64,000 bases of DNA from contig JADJRG010000013.1 of assembly GCA_016712315.1 (NCBI GenBank), positions 2,791,548-2,855,547 of the forward strand, written 5' to 3'. A program made the position numbers and the translations under genes. This DNA comes from Nannocystis sp. (GTDB lineage Bacteria; Myxococcota_A; Polyangia; Nannocystales; Nannocystaceae). This document shows positions 59,107-64,000 of this stretch, piece after piece. Below the pieces are notes generated by a model. That model was not told where the DNA came from and did no database searches. It saw only the letters and a program-made list of their open reading frames with translations. How positions within the stretch are numbered: position 1 is the stretch's first letter; each line of letters opens with the position of its first letter.

Positions 59107-60213
59107 TCAGCCGGGGATGTATAGGGAGCACGCAACGTCCACAAGATCCGTCGCCTGATCAAACGCTCCCTCGAACGGCTCATCACCATCCGCTACGAGG
59201 TGATACGGGTACTTCTTGACGAGCTCGCAGATGCGGTCGTGGGGGGGGCAAAGTGGATCACGAATGTTCAGCATCACGACGGCCCCGGCGTCGCCCTTCT
59301 TGGCCTTGAGTACGTTCGCGGACCAAGTGCCGGGATCCCACTTCGAGCCGTCATCAAGACCGCCGATGAAGGTGACCATCAACAGCGCGTCGTCGCGAAG
59401 GAAGCCGGCGTTACAGCCGCCCGGTGCGTTGATCTCGGGCTTCATCGCCATCGTCAGGGCTTCGCCCATGAGGTCGGTACCGCTGATCCGAGCTTGGCGA
59501 CGCAGGCGAAGGTCTCGGCGAGGTTCGGCTGCTCCTTGGTCAAGTACCGCCGGCCACCCGCGATCTTGCAGGGCGTGTTGGATGCGTACGCTCCGGCGGC
59601 GAAGACGTTACCAGCGCCGATGGTCCGGTCACAGGTCGTAAGCTGGTCGAGAAGATCGCAGGGGTAGTCGGGCACTTCATCACAGGTGCCGTTCTGATCG
59701 CACTTCGGATCGCGGGTCACTAGGCCCCAGGTGTGGTCGCCATCGATGACCATGATGTGGAAGTCGAAGTCGGCGAACTTCGCCTCGATCGTCTCGATGA
59801 ACTTCCGGAAAAGCCGCGATGAGCTGCTCCTGCGCGCTCTTCATGCTGCCGTGGCGCGAGATCACGAAGAGGAAGTCGATCTTGCCCTTGCAGCCGGGAG
59901 GCTTCGTGTCGGCGGTGTCGCTGTCGGTTGTGTCGGGGCCGACGTCGTAGATCAGCGTCGTCGCGTCGGTGGTGGGGCTGCTGTCGTCGGTGCTCGCGCT
60001 GGTTGTCGCCGAGCTGGCCGTGGAGCTAGCGTTGGCGGTCGCAGACAGATCGGTGGTGAAGGCGTCGGTGCTGCCGCCCGTGCTGCCACCCGCCCAGGTA
60101 TCGGGCACGGAGAGGCCGGTGGTTGTGTCGCTGCCGCTGGGCGTGCAGGCGAGCCCGAGCACGAGCGCTGTGCCGAGGTGCTGGGGCGCGGAAGGTCGGG
60201 GGGGAAGAGCCAT
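59107..60213 (-). pseudogene. von Willebrand A-domain-like lipoprotein, two frameshifts
   Basis: Start ATG 60213: signal LGTALVLGLAC (lipobox), Ser/Thr linker, then KIDFLFVISRHGSMKSAQEQL, which corresponds to the vWA metal site (usually FVIDNSGSM); here the first Asp and Ser of the site are replaced. After a shift near 59820 in a T-run the frame gives FRKFIETIEAKFADFDFHIMVIDGDHTW and then TIGAGNVFAAGAYASN; after a second near 59465 it gives GGCNAGFLRDDALLMVTFIGG and DRICELVKKYPYHLV. Known: vWA domains bind ligands through a metal ion. Inference: a secreted adhesin-like protein whose metal site may be degenerate. Confidence 0.65.
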
Positions 60214-60622
60214 CGCCGACGGCGAGTGTAGCGCGGTCTCGCGCACGTACACAGGGGGCGGGGGAGCCAACGTCCCCCGCGAGACGCTTGAGGATCCACG
60301 AACGGGGTGGCCCTCATCCGCGGTTGAGGAATTCGGTGATGAGGCGGGTGACTTCGGGGTGCGCTCGAAGTCAGGCGTCAGAATCCCGTCGCGGATCCAG
60401 GCGTTGATCTGGCGGGTTGGGATCCGTCAGAGGAGCGCTTCGCTTCGCTGCTAGCTGCTTGAGGGATCTGTGTCGGCGGTTACATGGTCGACTCGATGTA
60501 AATCCGGTGGGGGGCAGGATAACGCTGTACAGTTGCTCTGGGCGGGGCAGTTGAGAAAAGGGTGTGTTTGTTCGCCGAATTTACTGATTGCTCGGCCTTT
60601 TCGAGCGTGGTAGGTGGAAATC
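60214..60622. other. 409-base region between divergent lipoprotein genes
   Basis: Apart from the short minus-strand remnant at 60314-60460 nothing gene-like was recognised. The stretch 60480-60620 is less GC-rich than its surroundings and probably holds the promoter for the lipoprotein gene at 60623; no clear -35/-10 pair stands out. Confidence 0.3.
60314..60460 (-). pseudogene. Remnant of a small protein with RQINAWIRDGIL segment
   Basis: On the minus strand one frame reads RIPTRQINAWIRDGILTPDF; after a one-base shift it continues PEVTRLITEFLNRG and a stop at 60314. Upstream, LKQLAAKR appears in yet another frame. The RQINAWIR core is shared with a segment at about 46709-46770. A small helix-turn-helix-like protein is plausible, but no intact start-to-stop frame exists. 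Confidence 0.35.
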
Positions 60623-61176
60623 ATGTTCACTCAGCTCTGTATCAAACGATCGATGCCGCTCATTTTCACCCTCTGCGCCCTGGTGGCCTGCGATACCGAT
60701 GAATTCGAGCCGCGCGACGCGGAGGAGGCGGTGGACGCGGAGGAGGACGCAGTGAGGCCCGCCGAGCTTGTGGCGGGGGATGAAGTGGCCGAGCAGGCTG
60801 ATGATGCGGATGTGGACGCTCCGGGTGATGTGGAGATGGACATCCCGACCGAAGATCGCAGCAACTGCGCGAGCAAGTGCGCAGGGTACGCGTTCTGCTT
60901 CTGGGAGCAGCCGAGCTGCACCGGCACGCGCATTGCCTTTGCTGGCGGCACTGAGTTCGACTTCCAAATACGGCGCAGGCTTCATGTCCTTCTACAAGCG
61001 GACCGGCACCGTGAGGATGGCGCTCCACCGAGGCACCCAGTGCCTTCCCGTTGGGTCCGAGCAGCATCAATGTCCCTCGCGCTCCCATACTACCGGGCAC
61101 AGTGGGGCAAGAACTGCCCCTGGCTGAGGGCGGCCCGCAGATCGCGGAGGCGAGCCTAGGGGTGTGCGACGGCTAA
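60623..61176 (+). pseudogene. Small acidic lipoprotein, frameshifted
   Basis: ATG 60623 has AGGTGG at 60611-60616. Signal MFTQLCIKRSMPLIFTLCAL ends ALVAC, followed by an acidic stretch of about 60 residues (EPRDAEEAVDAEEDAV) and a Cys-containing module (NCASKCAGYAFCFWEQPSC). After a shift near 60967 the frame gives SKYGAGFMSFYKRTGTVRM, and after another near 61045 it gives LGPSSINVPRAPILPGTVG with a stop at 61176. The CTGTRIAFAGG and FYKRTGTVRM blocks are vaguely like peptidase-inhibitor-type small secreted proteins, but this is not a firm match. Confidence 0.5.
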
Positions 61177-61565
61177 CCAGAAGGCGCCGCCGTATGGCGC
61201 TGCTCGAGCTTCGAGCGATCGCCTCCGCCAAGAAGGGGCGCGCCCGGCTTTCTGCGGTCGCTGCTCACGCGCCCCTCCGCCGGGCTGTTCTGGCTCTTCG
61301 TGCCGACGATCGTGCTCGTGCGCGTCGATCTCAAGGGCACGGACGTGCCCGACAGGACTCGCGGCTCGGCCGTGAGGGTCACTCGCGGCCGCGCCGGAGC
61401 CCGGATCCAGGCGGGCCAGCGCGAAGCGCTCCCGTGCTCGAGCGGCGCCCGGTCGATCCAGTCGAAGTCGGCGAGCGGCCGGACGCCGCCGCTCGTCCCG
61501 CGCGCTCCTGCTCTCGAGCCTGCGCCGAGTCCGAGCCCTCAGAAGCCTCTCGCGAATCCGCCCAA
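61177..61565. other. 389 bases with no recognised gene
   Basis: Several frames are open on both strands but none shows family resemblance. The plus-strand stretch around 61265-61360 gives LLTRPSAGLFWLFVPTIVL, which could be part of a membrane protein. The region ends in a strong terminator, so something on the plus strand is probably transcribed through it. Confidence 0.3.
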
Positions 61566-61597
61566 GGAGATCTCTTCGGAGAGATCTCCCATTTTTT
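61566..61597 (+). terminator. Rho-independent terminator
   Basis: Perfect 10-base-pair stem (GGAGATCTCT at 61566-61575, complement at 61580-61589) with a 4-base loop, followed after two bases by six T (61592-61597). Confidence 0.9.
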
Positions 61598-61729
61598 CAT
61601 CTGCTCACAACCGCCCCATTCTCGCGCGCGCGATCGCCCTGGGGGTCCTCCTCCGCCACGCGGGCGGCATCGAGCCCTACGCCTCGCGATTTCGCGCATT
61701 TGCCGCGTGAGCGCCGCGCGCAATCGAGA

Positions 61730-61790
61730 GACCCCCGCGCGAAGGTGAGCGACCCGCGCGCGAATGTCCCCGATCCGCGCGCAGTATCAA
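61730..61790. repeat. Three 21-base GACCCGCGCGC-type direct repeats
   Basis: GACCCCCGCGCGAAGG, GACCCGCGCGCGAATG and GATCCGCGCGCAGT follow each other with a period of about 21 bases upstream of the palindrome at 61831. Possibly tandem protein-binding sites on one face of the helix, or low-complexity coding sequence. Confidence 0.4.
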
Positions 61791-61830
61791 TCGCGCCGCG
61801 GTCGTCCTCGCTCGCGCATAAACGCAGATT

Positions 61831-61847
61831 TGCGCCACACTGGCGCA
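61831..61847. promoter_or_regulatory. Perfect palindrome, candidate operator
   Basis: TGCGCCA-CAC-TGGCGCA, a 7+3+7 perfect inverted repeat 77 bases before the ATG at 61925. Related half-sites TTTGCGCC and TTTGCACC flank it. The layout is that of a dimeric repressor site. Confidence 0.45.
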
Positions 61848-61924
61848 TATTTGCACCAGGCCAGCGAGCCGGGGACGATCTCGATCCTTGAGGAAGACCT
61901 CATCGCTGGTGATCCTCCGGCGCG

Positions 61925-62400
61925 ATGTCCGCCTCCGTCCTCATCCGAAGCATCGACGAGTACAACAGCGTCCTTGGGGCCCTCCAGAGCCGCACGCCCG
62001 ACCACAAACGGCTACCGATTGACAGCGCCCTCGCTGTTCTCCGCGATCTTGACCTCCTCCCCGAGTGGGAGAGCGGCGCCCAGATCCGGGACAAGTTGGT
62101 CCAGGCCGACCAGGCCTCACCGCCGCCAAGCTCAGCCGGAAGCTGAACGGAGCCATCAAGCGCAACACGCTGACGCAGATCCGCAGGGGCCGGCGCGGCC
62201 TCAGCTTTCAGCTCGCCTGTGTCTCTGGTCGGGGGCTGACGGTCGAGTTCGAGGACCAGAGCTTGCGGAGAAGCTGCGCGAGCGCGGCCTCACGGTGAGC
62301 GAGCGCGTCCTCGCTGCCGCCGCTGTCCCCTCCGCTTGGCCCCGGCGCGGCGCCGCCCGACGACCACGCCAATGTCGCTCCCGACCTTCGCGCCGAGGCC
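61925..62400 (+). pseudogene. Unknown protein, frame broken
   Basis: ATG 61925 opens MSASVLIRSIDEYNSVLGAL and LLPEWESGAQIRDKLVQAD; after a shift near 62110 the next frame gives GLTAAKLSRKLNGAIKRNTL and RRGLSFQLACVSGRGLTVEF; after another near 62262 it gives LAEKLRERGLTVSERVLAAA. Together they make a plausible, mostly helical protein of about 140 or more residues. The family was not recognised; the AKLSRKLNGAIKRNTLTQI stretch could be a helix-turn-helix. It may continue into the repeat and coiled-coil region downstream. Confidence 0.4.
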
Positions 62401-62423
62401 GAGCGAAATTACGTCAACGCGGC

Positions 62424-62620
62424 GGTGTCATCGGTGGTGTTCTGCCCACGAACCGGACAGATAACGGTGACACTCGTCCATGAGTCCACCGCGATCGGTG
62501 TCAACGTCGTCGACGGGGCTCGTTCTCAGCACCGTAGCGGTGTCAACGCCGACGAGGCGGCGCGCCTACAGTACAAATTCGGTGTCGTTGCCGACGAACC
62601 GCGGTGTCATAAGGATCAAA
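62424..62620 (+). repeat. GGTGTCA-headed repeats with 42-base period
   Basis: GGTGTC motifs occur at 62424, 62497, 62539, 62581 and 62603. The copies at 62497, 62539 and 62581 extend over about 18 bases (GGTGTCAACGCCGACGA-like) and are exactly 42 bases apart. In frame they encode a 14-residue repeat beginning GVN or GVV and containing a D-E/G-A motif. Confidence 0.55.
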
Positions 62621-62636
62621 CCCAAACGAACCCATC

Positions 62637-63480
62637 GAGAGCGACACGCTCGAAAAACTGCTTGCCTCCCAGCCAGCCCCTCCCCACGCTGGTCAGGTGC
62701 AGCAGTCCCAACCCGCGGCCGCCCCTGTCCGCCTCACCCCGGACCCGGATCGCGAGCGAGAGCTCGAGGCGCGTGAGCGAGCTCGCGGCGCGTGAGCGGG
62801 AGCTCGCGGCGCGTGAGGAAAGAGGTCCAGAAGCAGGAGTTCAAGGTGGCTCGCCGGGCGAAGCGGGCGCGGGGTGTGCTCCAGAGGGAGGCGAGCCTCG
62901 CGGAGGAGGGAAGGCCATTGCCACCCAGCAGCTTGCCCTAGACCGGGAGGCAGCGAGAAGTGGCTGCAAAGCGGGTTGAAGTAGGTTGGGAGGTAGCCGC
63001 CAAGCGGGCTGAGATCAAGCGGCAAGCGGAGTTTGCGGAGATGAAGAGGCCGCTCAGAGGACCCGCTGGAGAAGACGTGAAGGCCACGAAGGCCGAGCTG
63101 GAGAAGGATGAAGACCACGAGCCGCGCTGGAGCAGGAAGTGAAGGCCACGAAGGCCGAGCTGGAGCAGGAAGTGAAGGCCACGAAGGCCGCGCTGGAGCA
63201 GGACGTGAAGGCCGCGAAGGCCACGCTGGGCAGGAAGTGAAGGCCGCGAAGGCCGCGCTGGAGCAGGAAGCGAAGGCTCAGAAGACCGAGTGGGGGGAAG
63301 ATCGAGGCGGAGAAGGCCCGCCTGGCCCAGCTCGACGCCGAGATTCAGGAGAAGATGGCCAAGAGCCAAAAGTTGATGAGAACGGTCGCGGAGCGATCCC
63401 GGAGCCTCGTGGAGGCGCCGGTCACCAACCCGACGCTCGCGGCGATCGTGGAAGTCGTGAAGGAGGCAACGAAGAAATGA
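62637..63480 (+). pseudogene. Coiled-coil protein, several frameshifts
   Basis: In shifting frames this reads as a charged helical protein: ESDTLEKLLASQPAPPHAG, RERELEARERARGA, ELAAREE, then repeats of EVKATKAELEQ, and finally KIEAEKARLAQLDAEIQEKMA and LVEAPVTNPTLAAIVEVVKE with a TGA at 63478-63480. At least four one-base shifts are needed. The N-terminus is not defined and could lie in the preceding unknown gene. Known: such Lys/Glu/Ala heptads form long coiled coils, as in structural or phage-tail-associated proteins. Its stop overlaps the ATG of the next gene. Confidence 0.5.
63085..63275 (+). repeat. 33-base tandem repeats encoding EVKATKAELEQ
   Basis: About six copies of a unit like GAAGGCCACGAAGGCCGAGC plus TGGAGCAGGAAGT. 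Each encodes an 11-residue (hendecad) coiled-coil step. Some copies differ in length by one or two bases, which breaks the frame. Confidence 0.8.
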
Positions 63481-63812
63481 ACGGCACAGGAAAATCCGTA
63501 GATATGACGATGGACCAGGAAGAAGCCGCCGAGCGGACGGTCATAGCCACCCTCTGGAAGGTGTTAGGCCAGATCCGCGCGGACGAGCGTCACGGCCTCG
63601 CCGCCAGACTTCTCAAGCGGGCCACGGATCCCGAGAAGTTCATGGCCGAGCTCGATCGCCTCCTGAGCGGCACCTGGCGGGATAACGCCATCCTCAGCGT
63701 CTCCGCTGTTGCTGGCGTCGTGGCGGGCTCGCTCCTCGGCCGCGCGACCTCGGCGTCAAGAGCGACGGCCTGTCCCCCCATGCGCGCTTGGGGCTCCTCA
63801 GACGTCGGTTAG
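63477..63812 (+). CDS. Small helical protein with C-terminal hydrophobic segment
   Basis: ATG 63477 overlaps the stop of the coiled-coil gene (ATGA). The 111-residue frame has a helical N-terminal domain (EEAAERTVIATLWKVLGQI, ARLLKRATDPEKFMAELDRLL) and a weak membrane segment (AILSVSAVAGVVAGSLLG). After about 63745 the neighbouring frame looks more natural (LGVKSDGLSPHARLGLLRRRL), so the true C-terminus is uncertain. No family recognised; translational coupling suggests it works with the coiled-coil protein. Confidence 0.5.
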   Translation: MNGTGKSVDMTMDQEEAAERTVIATLWKVLGQIRADERHGLAARLLKRATDPEKFMAELDRLLSGTWRDNAILSVSAVAGVVAGSLLGRATSASRATACPPMRAWGSSDVG

Positions 63813-64000
63813 GGGCCTGTTTTAAAAGAGACCCTCACCTTCCGCGTAACACCCCTCAACCTCGGCGGCCTCATGTTCCAGCGCTGGCGCCGTGCTTCAG
63901 AAACTCCTGGTGTCGTGATGAAAGCCCTCTTCCGCATCGATCAAGTCCTCCGCGGCGACGCCCCACCGTCGCCCTGCTCGGCACCGACGGCGACGGCCGC
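63813..64000 (+). other. Possible 5' part of a further gene, cut by the window edge
   Basis: From about 63829 one plus frame reads ETLTFRVTPLNLGGLMFQRW and continues through ATG 63921 (MKALFRIDQVLRGDA) toward the edge, with a likely one-base shift near 63960 after which PTVALLGTDGDG appears. Too short to assign. Confidence 0.3.

Noticed and set aside
61164..61748. 194-codon Arg-rich frame on the plus strand
   Set aside because: No start signal or domain, crosses a strong terminator and is full of Arg/Ala noise.
63085..63275. Short direct repeats that might be a CRISPR array
   Set aside because: The 33-base units follow one another without spacers and encode a coiled coil.

Overview
The window is very GC-rich DNA from a complex predatory-type deltaproteobacterium (Myxococcota). 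The best fit is the Nannocystaceae, inferred from three things: many eukaryotic-like Ser/Thr kinases, a topoisomerase I with a histone H1-like lysine/alanine tail, and lipoproteins whose processed N-termini run into Thr/Ser/Asp linkers of the TTDATTDA type. No rRNA or tRNA gene and no CRISPR array was recognised.

Region 1 (0-29.9 kb) is mostly ordinary chromosome with intact genes: a JmjC-like cupin, a PknK-like kinase, an enoyl-CoA hydratase, a MocA-like nucleotidyltransferase, a GT4 glycosyltransferase, a winged-helix protein, an L,D-transpeptidase, topA, a low-molecular-weight phosphatase, haem-motif surface proteins, a light-sensor-like B12 protein coupled to a hybrid histidine kinase, xseA, a kinase/pseudokinase pair that both carry zinc ribbons, and an acyl-CoA dehydrogenase.

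Region 2 (29.9-40.6 kb) holds the strongest candidate for an undescribed system. A tight four-gene run encodes an OmpA/thrombospondin-3 protein, a CHAT protease joined to a SIR2-like domain, a membrane protein that aligns with nSTAND1 ATPases but has lost both Walker motifs, and a clan-CD (C25/caspase-like) protease with 47 consecutive prolines and a C-terminal helix-turn-helix. A second copy of the clan-CD protease follows, after an oppositely oriented FG-GAP lipoprotein.

Region 3 (40.6-52.3 kb) looks like an integrative element. A kinase-TPR gene has lost the start of its kinase domain exactly where a tyrosine recombinase begins. The recombinase is followed by two paralogous excisionase-like helix-turn-helix genes, a frameshifted kinase, and an NLR-like CHAT-nSTAND1-WD40 gene with 16 nearly identical WD repeats.

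Region 4 (52.3-64 kb) carries a winged-helix protein, a DUF454 membrane protein, a double-kinase protein with a membrane partner, several lipoproteins and a repeat-rich coiled-coil region. From about 45.9 kb to the right edge almost every long gene is interrupted by single-base frameshifts, while none was seen in 1-43 kb. This is either a decaying island or poor consensus sequence, and it limits the reliability of all gene ends on the right side.
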